DNA of 64,000 nt. Origin: Cerrena zonata (lineage: Eukaryota > Basidiomycota > Agaricomycetes > Polyporales > Cerrenaceae). The stretch covers positions 109,161 through 173,160 of the forward strand of contig JASBNA010000084.1 in the NCBI GenBank assembly GCA_038087015.1, read 5' to 3'. The position numbers and the translations under genes were made by a program. Shown here piece after piece: positions 25,902 through 35,332 of this stretch. Each line of letters opens with the position of its first letter. Within the stretch, counting starts at the first letter, position 1. The notes below the pieces were generated by a model. That model was not told the DNA's origin and searched no databases. It saw nothing but the letters and a program-made list of their open reading frames with translations.

Positions 25902-28900
25902 TATGTATTATTCATTTTATGAAAAAATTTATATTCTAATCCTAATCTATGTTTGTAGGGTCTCATCGTAAACCAACGAGACGGCTTGAGGCCGACTCCG
26001 ACTCGGAACACCCAACTCCCGCCTCCTCTGGTGGCATTCGACCACCGGCCACTACATCACCTGACAAGACCATACAGGTCTCTTCCCAACCACCGGCTCC
26101 TCCTCGACTACCTCCTCAAAGCACTCACCGTCGTGCCATATCTCAGGCCGTTGTGCAGTCCCAGCCAAACCCCGAGACGGAACAACACCCTGTTCCATCT
26201 CGTAGCCGGAGCCTCGATTATGGTAAGTTGTTTCCTTTTCATTTTGTTGCGCTGTTCTGTACTAACTACCTTACTCAGACGACAACGGTCGCAACGATCG
26301 TGATGCTCGTAACGATCGTGTTGCGCACCAAGGGAAGAACAAGCGGATCAACATACCGCAATCCAACGGGCTAGAGGGCGACGAGGACGGAAGCGACGAG
26401 GACGAGGATGAGGACGAACACAAGGGTGGGGCTGCGAAGCTCTTCCTTGGTGATTCTAGCAGCACAGACGAGGAGGAGGATGAGGAGGTCCCACCCACCC
26501 ATCAATTAGTGAAGGAGGTAAGTCCGTAATTTGTTAAGCATACTCACATATACTCACCTTCTATAGCGAGTCAAGCTACATCCTCGCAAGAAGACCCCCC
26601 TCCTTTCCCCCATTCTTGACGACAACTTTGCCCTACCGGATGACAACACCCGCACCGATCCCAGCTCCTCACGTCGACAAGACGATCGCCGTGGACGCAA
26701 GGGAGATGGGAACCATGGACCCGCATCAGGACGGCATCATGAGCCTCCAAGTCATGAAGCCCAACAACATGAAGACGAGCAAGTTCCCCATGCGAGCAAA
26801 CACAAGGGCAAGCAGCGGATGACCTCAGACCAGGAAGACAGCGAAGACGACGAGCAAGAACAAGAACAGGAGCACCATCCTGCACGTAAACGCAAGGGAA
26901 AGGGAAAGCGGAGGGCTATCTCAGACCCCGAGGACAGCAACAACGAGGACAACAACGAGGACGATGAGAATACCAGCATTCCAACTGAAGAAAATGATCC
27001 TCCACGACACAGCAAGGGAGCCCCCTCGTCCTCGAAGCCTTCGAAGCCTCCAAAGCCGTCCGTATCGAAGCCTCCAAAGCCATCCGCATCGAAGCCTCCA
27101 AAGCCATCCGCATCGAAGTCTGCGACACGTCCTGTTTCGAAGCCGAACCAACCTACATCATCGAAGACTACTGGCCCTCCATCTGGCTCACGTTCCACGT
27201 CGTCTCAGGCAAAATCAAATGCCCCGTCGAAACGTATCAGCCGTCTTGAGAAACGACAAGCAGAGGTACGTTGATTTGAGTATTATATTACATTCCGGAC
27301 GGTAATGATCCTTCTTAAGAGACTAACTATTGAGGATGAACCTCCGGTCGAGGATATCCCAATCGCTCCACAACGGAAGTGGCCGCAGGACACCAATCTT
27401 CGCCACGATGCCAGCGGCCACCTCAACATTTCGACATCACCAGATCGCATGAGGCCCATTATGACCACCGCTGGCAAGCTCGCTACTCTGGACTGTATCC
27501 TCCACAATGCCTATGCTGAATATCCTCAACGTCTCCAATACCTTCGGGACCTCCTTCAGGAAGCTGCCCTGGAACATGGTGACGATGTTGTCGCTGATCG
27601 GATTGCCACGGACCACGCATATTTCTCGCTCCTCAAGACATTGGTAAGTTTCGAGATCTCGTATTACTATTTTGTACGCTGACTATGTCTTAGCCTGAGC
27701 AACGCTTTAGCGTTGTACGTTCTAAGGTCAAAGCTCCCTTACAGGCCTGCGTACCTCGGCTCTACCATCTCAAGACTGGTTGCGATCAACTCGTCAAGAA
27801 GTGGAAGGCCAACAAGCGGTATATCTACCCCGGCGATTCCCCGGTATGTGTTTTTAATATTTCTCCGTGCGCCAGCTGTAACTAATCCCTGCCTAGAACC
27901 AAATCAATACGAAACTCCCCTATCAATCCCCCGCTATCATCCAAGGACTCACCGCTGTCTTCTTTACAGGTTCTAAGTCCTTTGTGGCCTCCAATCTCAA
28001 ATACTTCGAGGTCAAGCATGGCCGCCGCCGAGTTGTCCTTGAAGTGACTAGGGCAATGGTTGCTCTTGTTGCTACAGGTGTAAGTACCTTTTTCTGATGT
28101 CTTTATAACTTTCATTGCTGATTCTTCCTAGATTGACTCTGTTCTCTCAGACTGGGAGACAGGTGTACAGAAGGCCACTCATTTCTCTTCCACTTATGCT
28201 CACCCTGTCTATCTCTCCCATATCAAGATGCTTGTGATGATTGAGAAGAAGAAACCAGCTTCCTATCATACCATGATGGCCACTCTGTTTGATGAAGCTA
28301 GGTGTGTATTTTGTCCTATCTTCAACTTCTCAATTTATGACATTTGCTTCAGTGATGGTCAGGCTTTCATTTCACATGTAGATGATGAACAGGAGGATCT
28401 GGAACTTATTGACTGGGATGCAATGCCTGAAGATCCTGTCCTTGAAGAACCTGCTTCTGATTGCTAAGGTGAGTTTTGTTTTACTTCAAGTGATTTCTCA
28501 CTGACTTGGTCTTTAGAAGTTTTTTTGATTAGAATCTTACATTTATACCACTTCTCTTTTCTCTCTTTTCTCCAACTACTTCCACTCTCTTACAACACTT
28601 TCTAATTTCTTACTTAATTGACCAGTAATGTTATAACTTAGCTTTTTAGTAATTCACATAGAGTAAATCTGTAATAATGGTTCAATCATCAGTGGTTTTT
28701 TACCAACTATTCTGAAGTGTGTGATAGTCTGATTTCTAGGAGCTAATGACACTCACATAATCCAACTGCTCCTAATTATATCTAATTATATCTCATTCAA
28801 ATCTAATTGCATCTAACACTAATCCAACTTACCTCCTATTGGCTCTAACTGAGACCTAATAGGCCCTAATGAGACCTCTATAATTTGCATTATTTTGACA

Positions 28901-29780
28901 CATGTCTAATTAGACCCAACTAGAGATATTCTTCATATGGCACTTAATTCAATCTAATTAGCTCCAATTAGAGAAGGGGGTTTTTCCTGATGCAAGTCAT
29001 CGTACTACGAGCAAGGGACAACATAATAACACTTATAATAGCAATACTAGCATTGTATCACTACTAACTAGAGATATTTTATAATTCTTACCCAAATTTC
29101 TAGTCTCATAGGTCATCCCATTAGCCCTGGGGCTCATGAATGATGGAACCAAGTCAGAAGAAGAAGCTTAGATACCGATTTGGCTGAGATTGACATATCA
29201 TGCATGAGGCATGGTGACTAGCTTGGAGCCCTCAAATAGGTGTTTGATGAGAAATGTAAAACATGTTGTCGCAGAAACCTGACTCGGCGTACAATCAGCT
29301 TCAACTTCGCGTAGAGTTGTTGAGTGGACCACAACTTAGCGCGGAATTCCCAGCTCACTTACCGCGCGCGAGCCAAAAACATACCGCGGAAGACAATAAT
29401 TTTGGGACACTATATTACCCATAAGTATGTCAGTTCAGAGTTCGTATTGTATTTTCGTACTGGAATTCTGATGAAACTCCGTTTCTGCGTTGAAGATTGT
29501 GATAGAGTCTGTCAGACAGCGGACTGGAAGTATGTCTTGCAATCATACAATGTATATAATTTCAAAACTGACATCTTCTTTCGACTCATAGGTTCCACGA
29601 GCCTATTTGCCATGCACCTACCTCTTAATCCTCGCAAATCAAATAAAACGATTTAGCGTGCGAATTAGCTCAGTGAAATTACTTTCAAGTTGTGTCTGAG
29701 TACCATGAGTTCGGCACCGGATTTGCACCTCAGCAAACAAGTAATCAATGTAAAATGTTGCAGATTACAAATTCACAAAC

Positions 29781-29956
29781 CTTGTAATTGCGTCATAGCT
29801 ACAGATCTAGCCTCCTCACGAGGGGCTCCACTGTAATAGTATGCCTAGAGAGATCAATCGTACGAACGTTTACCAAGTGTACTATGCATTACCAATGATC
29901 CTATGCGCAAAGTCGAGCATGGGCGTATCGAGGGTCACATCATAATGATGAAGCAT
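29781..29956 (-). pseudogene. Relic of two exons, exportin-1-like N-terminus (tentative)
   Basis: Minus-strand exon-like segments 29956-29893 (MLHHYDVTLDTPMLDFAHRI) and 29844-29781 (AYYYSGAPREEARSVAMTQL) are separated by a GT-AG sequence with a plausible branch site. The pattern D-V-T-L-D..LLD, then YYxG...E...A...LTQLQ, recalls the start of Crm1/exportin-1. The phases of the two segments do not match by one base, and no continuation is found downstream. The rest of 29629-30156 holds nothing I recognise. A related but more decayed stretch lies at about 19590-19625 on -. Confidence 0.3.
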
Positions 29957-30156
29957 TTTTACCACTACCAGCAATACCAAATACTAAATATTTCTGTGTT
30001 CAAGGCGATCGGACGCTGTTTTGGAATGACCCAGCCGTAGCCAATCGACAAATCCTTCTCGGCTCTTCACTACTATAATTCAACCAAGGTGCGACTAGTT
30101 AGCGGTGAAAAGAACGTAGAATGACGTGCGTGCGCATACACATACAATATGCTGGA

Positions 30157-32278
30157 TCAAACTGATGATTCTTGTATCAGCTGCTCAGCCTTGTCCGACC
30201 GCGGCGTTACTTTGCACGGAACGTACTCCGGAGATCTCAAGTATTCCGGTAAGACAGTATAAAACCGTAAATGACAATACGTACGAAACGACCCCCGACA
30301 CCACAGATGAGAACGGATCGAACACCTTTCCATCCTCACTAATGGTGGGTTCGATATTGAATGTATGGAGAACTGAGGCGATAGTAATGAACAAGGATCC
30401 TATGGCTAGATATCGACCAGGGCATATTCTACATAGCAAAAGTCAGTAGACGTGTTTTGGAGTGGTCATACGGATGAAGGTGGGTTGCAAACCTTCTGCC
30501 GAAGCCGAATGCAAGGGTGAGAGGGTCTCTGACGGAAGGGTCCAACTTGCCATCCTTGATATACCGTTCGGGTTTGAAGACTATCGGTTCTGGATAGTCA
30601 TCGGGGTTATGTAACATTGCCCTAAGACACCAAGCTATGTCAGGGATAGACCTTCGGATGATAGAAGGAGTAGCAGACCAAATATTCTAGGAAGCGTATA
30701 AGCGGTGAGTGATTTTCACGATCCATTACCGAAGCACTACTTACTGGCATAACACTAGTTCCTTTTGGGATAAAAAATCCCCTGTATTCGTCATCGGCCG
30801 TTACACGATGAGTACCACCGAGAGGGGTCACGACCATCCACCGCATAGCTTCCAGTGCAATAGCTTGGATATAAACTAGGCCATCGTGATCTCCAAAGTC
30901 CGGGAGCCTGCTTGAACCAACGACATTATCTAGTTCTTCTTGCGCCTTTCTTTGAACATCGGGGTACAATGACATAGCAATCATGAATGATTGAGTTGCA
31001 GAGGCGGACTATAGCCAGCATGAGTATATCAATATACCAAAGAAATATACTGACTGTATCTGCAGCGGCTGACTCGGACAGAGTCAAACGTTTATTGTGT
31101 AAGTCGTATTTTATTCGAGATTGTATCGAGCCCACCTGCATATGCGATACCGGTAACGTTTCGAGCTAAATAGTCATCTGTGGGGCTCAGAACAACGCCG
31201 CCTGACTTGCGTTGTAGACGTTCAATCAACGAAGCGGTTACGGAGGGGTTCACCTTCCCTTCGTCCTAAATGGTAGCTCGATCAGACAAGAATGAAATCC
31301 CGGTATAACACATCAGATGGTGACATACTATTTCCCGTTGAATCTTGTCGAACGGCTTGCTCCGCATCGTCTCGACAATAGGCCTGTAGTAATCCACCAT
31401 TTTTCTGAGCGGAAACCCCGGGAACCATGCTGGGACGAATCTGAGAAATGGAAAATAGTCCACCCAAAAGGCTCCTGGGACGGCCATGACACTGAGGCCC
31501 AATACCGCTTCTCGTACTAGACGAACATAATCGTCCTGTATGTCGGTAATGTCCATGTCGTAGATAATCTTCAGGATGATCGCTGTGAACAGACTAGTAC
31601 CGTTGTACGAATCGTATTATGGAAATGATGACACTGAGAGGTAGACGACACTTACTGCCGAATGTGTTGATCTAGGTTGCTGGGTGATCCTACCAGACGT
31701 TGGAGAAAGGCGCGGCATTCACGTAGTTGGATAGAGTGAAACTTAGGCATTTCACGTTGGTTGAAGATTTGATGAAACTCTCGACGATGGGCACGCCATT
31801 TTTGAGAATACGGCATCAATCCGATGTTCCAATCCCAGGATAATCTGCGGAAGCGTACCCACAGATCCTCAGTCATCTTCATAACGAGCACTCCAATATA
31901 CACTTACAGTTTTGCGATGAGTGAAACTTGCCTATCTGAATATATATCCGATCGCTTCTCCAGAAGATCGAAAGCAGCTTTGGCAGAGTTCAGAACGATA
32001 GTTGGCTGTCTGGATAGCTCCAAGTACATCACGTCCCCTAAGATTAGGGTTGTAAGCTACCTGTTCGATAAGCATAAGAGTGTGGACCAACCATAAACCT
32101 TCGACCATTTTGCGAACGTCCTCCATGGCGTTACAGAAGGTATGTCGAGAAGGTTCCCTATGATGGGATAACCTTTAGGACCAGGTGGCAAGGGCAATGC
32201 TGGTTTAGCGGAGCGTTTCACCCATTTTAAAAGAAGATAATATGCGAGGAAGATGGCGAATAGGAGAGCAGGCTGCAT
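30157..32278 (-). CDS. Cytochrome P450 monooxygenase 1
   Basis: Eleven exons: 32278-32092, 32037-31908, 31844-31656, 31593-31329, 31265-31136, 31068-31055 (14 nt), 31008-30745, 30686-30679 (8 nt), 30621-30493, 30428-30285 and 30235-30157, giving 512 residues. A single N-terminal membrane anchor (residues 1-18) precedes the hinge LPPGPKGYPIIGN. The I-helix motif AAADT is encoded by the 14-nt exon, the K-helix ExxR is EAMR, the PERF-like motif is KPERY, and the heme loop FGFGRRICPGRYLA spans the exon 9/10 junction with Cys in place. It should be an ER-bound heme-thiolate oxidase; the group resembles O-methylsterigmatocystin oxidoreductase-like P450s, substrate unknown. The exon structure matches the gene at 35333-37445 and shows tandem duplication. 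Confidence 0.9.
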
Positions 32279-33565
32279 GATCGCTGAGTGCTTCGTTCAT
32301 CCGCATCTATATCTGTTTATAAGCCAAAAAAACCAGTACGACATTCTGTAACAAGCAAGACGGACACCCACGATCTCCACCACTCCAACCTTCTTAGCTT
32401 CATCACGCGACGAAGCAGTAGAACCTAAACCAGATAGTTCTCATGAACGTCAGGGCATACAAGGTGCAAAGGCTGGGCCAGAGTTATTCTGGTACGCGGA
32501 AGTCTACTAATACAGTCTGAACCACGCAAGCAATGACATGTTTAGGGGCAGTTAAGCATAGGAATTCGGCCCTGAACCTCGATCCAGAGCTGGAAACTGA
32601 TGCTGGAAGGAGTCTAAGTTAAACTTAACTTTCCAATGCTCGGTCAGCCATATATCTTTACGTGTTATTCAGAAGAGACTTCTACCTGTGAAAACAATTC
32701 TACGGGGCTAAACATAGGTGACATTACGAAAATGCTCGACTTGAAGTGGGTTCGGAAACTTAGTCTGTACTTATTAAGAGGAGAACGCGGATTTTAGTAA
32801 ATAGAAGGACAATATGGATGAGCCATTCAGTACTTACAGAAAACAAAGACCAAGTCCATATTCCACCAATAGCACCAATTGGACACTCCGGCCGTCATAT
32901 TCCGAAAGTTGCTGGATTAAATATCAGTACAGCATCATGTCAACTGCCCATTATTTTCACCCTTTCCTATGAGTAGAAAAGTTAACTCGAATATCCTACT
33001 CTGTCTCTGACAAACGAGCGAGTAACGTAGACGAGTTACCTCGGACCGGAGGAAACTCTTGGCAGCCCTACTCATATTCACCAGAATGGAAGAGGTGATA
33101 AAACGGAGACCACTGACACCACGCATCACAAAACGTGGTGGCAAGGTTGTGGGGCTTGAATCTTGAAGTTGGACGTGCGAGCCCTTGGTAAAATAAACCA
33201 CTATCCCTCTCGACCGTGAAATTTACGACCCAGGTTGCGGTTAACTCGAGAGCCATGCACTATAAAATAAAATAAGCTCGTTTCAGCAGAACCAAGGAGT
33301 GAGTGGAGTATGCGACAACTTACTGTCCTTCCAACCAGTGTATTCGACCAAAGTCTGGATCAGGGAGAAGTATTCGGTCTAGCCTCAGTATATTTAGTAC
33401 CGGACAAAGTTCCGACTACTTGAAGTTATTGTCTAAGCATTTTTTGAGTGACGACGTTTCGTTCTATTGTAGGGAACATGGACCACGGTATTGGGCTGAG
33501 AGGCGAGAAACATTGATGACATTAAGGTACTGTTCTTTACAATACCTTGACGTTGCTATATATCA
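32279..33565. other. Intergenic upstream of P450 1, nothing identified
   Basis: Presumed P450 1 promoter at the left. No coding stretch with family resemblance, no tandem repeat and no inverted ends were found; the frames at 32935-33256 on - look random. Confidence 0.45.
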
Positions 33566-34380
33566 TCACAAGGCTTTCAATTGCCTCAGTTCATCCTCAT
33601 TTGGCCAAAACGACTCTTCCAGCTTGATTACTCGACTCCATATTTCCTCAGTTCGGACCCAAGCATCTGACTCAGGCGTGACGTCCAACCTTAAAAGATT
33701 GTTTTCATACTCAATGTACGATCAATTATGAAGGGTTACACGCCTGTTGACTAGGTCAGCGAGGTCGTCTACGAACACGACGCAACAGCGGCCGAAGCAG
33801 GGCGCGCGTGCTCGTTTTTCAAACTGGGTACGAAACTCCAGGCATCAAGATAAACCTGTACATGCACATGAACAGCGATCAGAATGCACATAACATATCA
33901 AATCGCACTTACTCGCTCCATTGCCCAAAGAAAAACTTATCCATCCTCCAGCTTACCACTGGCACCAGCCCTGCCCATCTCAGCGGTATAATCTCGTGTT
34001 ATTCTCCGTTCTCGCCAACCGGAAAGTTGCAGTTCGTACTTCTTGGCAACATCTTGGAAGAAGTTGACCTCACGAATTACATTCTGAAGCGCTCCGCCTA
34101 GAACAGCCACGACTCTTTGGTTACAGTTTTCTCGATCACAGCCAGTCCCATCCAGAGAAGAGAATGAGGCGGAGGCGGGAAGACATCCAATAAATTTGAG
34201 ATAAGCATTTGCAGCATAAAGTCGACCTTGCAAGAAAAAGACAGATAGAAGGTCTTTTGAAAGTCTGCCATTTCCAGCCGCAGCAAGAAAGGGGTGCTCG
34301 GTTGCTGCAGTGTACGGTCGAACGGTCGAAAGTCTGACGAGGCGTGAAGTCAAAGACTCCGAGGTTGACATAGTGGCCAT
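33566..34380 (-). pseudogene. TENA/THI-4 (heme oxygenase-like) family pseudogene
   Basis: Exon 1 (34380-33913) reads TSRLV, YTAATEHPFLAAAGNGRLSK, LSVFFLQGRLYA, NVIREVNFF and YELQLSGWRE, then TRDYTAEM, a helical protein of the fungal TENA/THI-4-like group. In-frame TAA at 33939-33937 interrupts a conserved stretch (LEDG, stop, VFLWAMER), where one base change from TTA would give Leu. The next exon from 33855 starts VYLDAW but loses frame and stops at 33772-33770; the correct frame resumes as FVDDLADLVN. The last exon (33689-33566) reads SDAWVRTEEIWSRV and LEESFWPNEDEL. So the gene carries a nonsense codon and an internal deletion or frameshift. Relatives handle thiamine breakdown products or have unknown roles. 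Confidence 0.72.
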
Positions 34381-34725
34381 GGTCAAAGATCTTGAACTAA
34401 GACAGATTGATGGGGGGTTATAGTGTCATATTACGAAGGTCGATATTTGAAGACCAAAGTCGACGAGAAGATGTAGTCACAGAAGTACGAGTCATGATAT
34501 TATTGTACAGACAATGGACTAGCGTCTCTGCCCCAAATATTTAGCAATTGCTGCTGGAGATTCGGACTCGGAGGCTAAGAGAGAAACGATGGACACCGTG
34601 AGCTCGGGGCACCGGGCATACAAGTACTTAGTGTTGAATAGCACGTTGTCATTGATATCGAGAACGTCAGAGGAAAAGTGTCCACAGATATCAGGATGGT
34701 CCAGGAGGTAAACTGTTGTTGAACG
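34381..34725. other. Intergenic, nothing identified
   Basis: Upstream flank of the TENA-like pseudogene. No gene, repeat or structured element recognised. Confidence 0.4.
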
Positions 34726-34880
34726 CAGTCGCGGATTCTGAGAAGTTGTTCTTAGCTGATTACGTAAGAATTATAATCACATGCGTGAAACCCTCCCCCC
34801 ACCAGAGAAGTCCCACAAGCCCGTCTGCTATGTCGTTCCTGCTTGGTATTAACCTCACGCGCAATGGGTTGTTGCAATCA
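34726..34880 (+). pseudogene. Decayed 3' fragment of a MYND finger gene
   Basis: TCCCACAAGCC at 34810 followed by GTCGTTCCTGCTTG at 34832 closely matches the last exon of the intact MYND gene (4060-4096), and similarity continues past its stop codon (ACCTCA, GCG). Upstream, GCAGTCGCGGATT and TTAGCTGATTACGTAAG echo the preceding 34-nt exon and its donor. The zinc ligands are mostly lost. It has the same orientation as the two other copies. Confidence 0.65.
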
Positions 34881-35207
34881 AAGATAATGCAAGCTCGGGG
34901 CGCGAATAGATGTCATTGGCCTCAAATTTAACTATCGTCAAAAACAACGCGGATAGTTCATACTCAATTTTAAACTAACTCATATCCCCTGCCACGATCT
35001 TCACCTCGTAATGAAGTCTGTTTCCAACATCGTAACTTTTGATTGAAATATCTAGTGCGGGGCTTTCAACACATACTAGAGCTTAGGTAACCTCATAAGG
35101 GAGACACTACTGAGATCAGTAAGAAATGTAGCAGTCATCGATCCGATTAAAGTTCAATCGAAGCAAATGGTCTATTCGAGTTTCAGAAGATTATCTAAGA
35201 GCCTCGT

Positions 35208-35279
35208 CATCAGTACAAAATGGATCATCAGTACAAAATGGATCATCAGTACAAAATGGATCATCAGTACAAAATGGAT
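35208..35279. repeat. 18-bp tandem repeat, four perfect copies
   Basis: The unit CATCAGTACAAAATGGAT is repeated four times without a mismatch. It lies 54 bases beyond the stop codon of P450 2, so it may fall in its 3' UTR. Confidence 0.95.
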
Positions 35280-35332
35280 CATGGAGCCCGCTCACTCACG
35301 CTCTCATTGGTGGGGGGTTGTTTTGGTGTCAA

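Larger units (their letters stand above)
23829..28467 (+). pseudogene. DUF6532-like transposon accessory gene disrupted by two MITEs
   Basis: Eleven exons can be joined: 23829-23955, 24018-24056, 24108-24257 plus 24976-25182 (one exon split by a MITE), 25959-26222, 26279-26517, 26567-27265, 27320-27643, 27694-27843, 27897-28079, 28132-28301 and 28353-28467. Removing the first MITE and one copy of its AAG duplication restores the frame exactly, giving an ancestral protein of about 888 residues. The first 550 residues are disordered, rich in Asp/Glu and Lys, with KPP/SKPSKP repeats and basic patches suited to nuclear import. The last 300 form a domain (KLATLDCILHNAYAEY, LPYQSPAIIQGLTAVFFTG, HPVYLSHI) that resembles DUF6532, found in Agaricomycete transposons. 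Role unknown; position suggests a transposition accessory factor. Confidence 0.7.
19677..28989. mobile_element. Plavaka-family DNA transposon (9.3 kb)
   Basis: Terminal inverted repeats CAGGAAAAACCCCCTT (left) and AAGGGGGTTTTTCCTG (right) bound two divergent genes: a Plavaka-type transposase on - and a DUF6532-like accessory gene on +. The flanking bases give at most a 2-bp AT duplication, as far as I can see. The subterminal regions (19693-20292 and 28468-28973) are AT-rich, gene-free and full of CTAAT/ATTAG words; the left one contains a 98-bp tandem repeat. The transposase carries a stop and the accessory gene carries two inserted MITEs, so this copy is probably not autonomous. Confidence 0.85.
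17533..29423. mobile_element. TIR element B, interrupted by the Plavaka transposon
   Basis: The left end TATGGGCTATATAGTGTCC and the right end GGACACTATATTACCCATA belong to the same family as element A. Inside both ends come CAAAATTATT and repeated CCGCGGTAAGT or TTACCGCG words (17565-17600 and 29350-29390), a subterminal-repeat arrangement typical of DNA transposons. Without the Plavaka insertion it would be about 2.6 kb. The part from 17552 to 19676 holds only short open frames (for example on + at 17856-18098 and 18890-19147) that I cannot assign, and the part from 28990 to 29404 has none. The outer ends could instead belong to two separate small elements. Confidence 0.5.
16708..29628 (+). 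pseudogene. MYND zinc-finger gene split by a 12.7-kb transposon-filled intron
   Basis: The exon ending at 16809 encodes the first half of a MYND finger (CGSCGKREGKLSRC, CRTC, RKVV plus the first base of a Tyr codon). The second half is at 29496-29529 (completing Tyr, then CDRVCQTADW) and 29592-29628 (FHEPIC, stop). These two exons are 34 and 37 nt, exactly as in the intact gene at 3097-4096, and the split Tyr codon and phases are the same. The intron between them would run 16810-29495, donor GTATGG, acceptor GAAG, against 64 nt in the intact copy. All eight zinc ligands survive. The 5' exons are not identifiable and the acceptor at 16707 is a guess. I call it a probable pseudogene because such a long intron is extreme for this genome; splicing cannot be excluded. 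Confidence 0.72.

Noticed and set aside
27000..27200. Long antisense frames opposite the KPP/SKPSKP repeats (26752-27198 on -)
   Set aside because: Their repetitive GF/DADGFGG reading is the mirror of a low-complexity coding exon on + with confirmed splice phases.
35208..35279. CRISPR-like array
   Set aside because: The 18-bp units are directly adjacent, with no spacers; fungal context.
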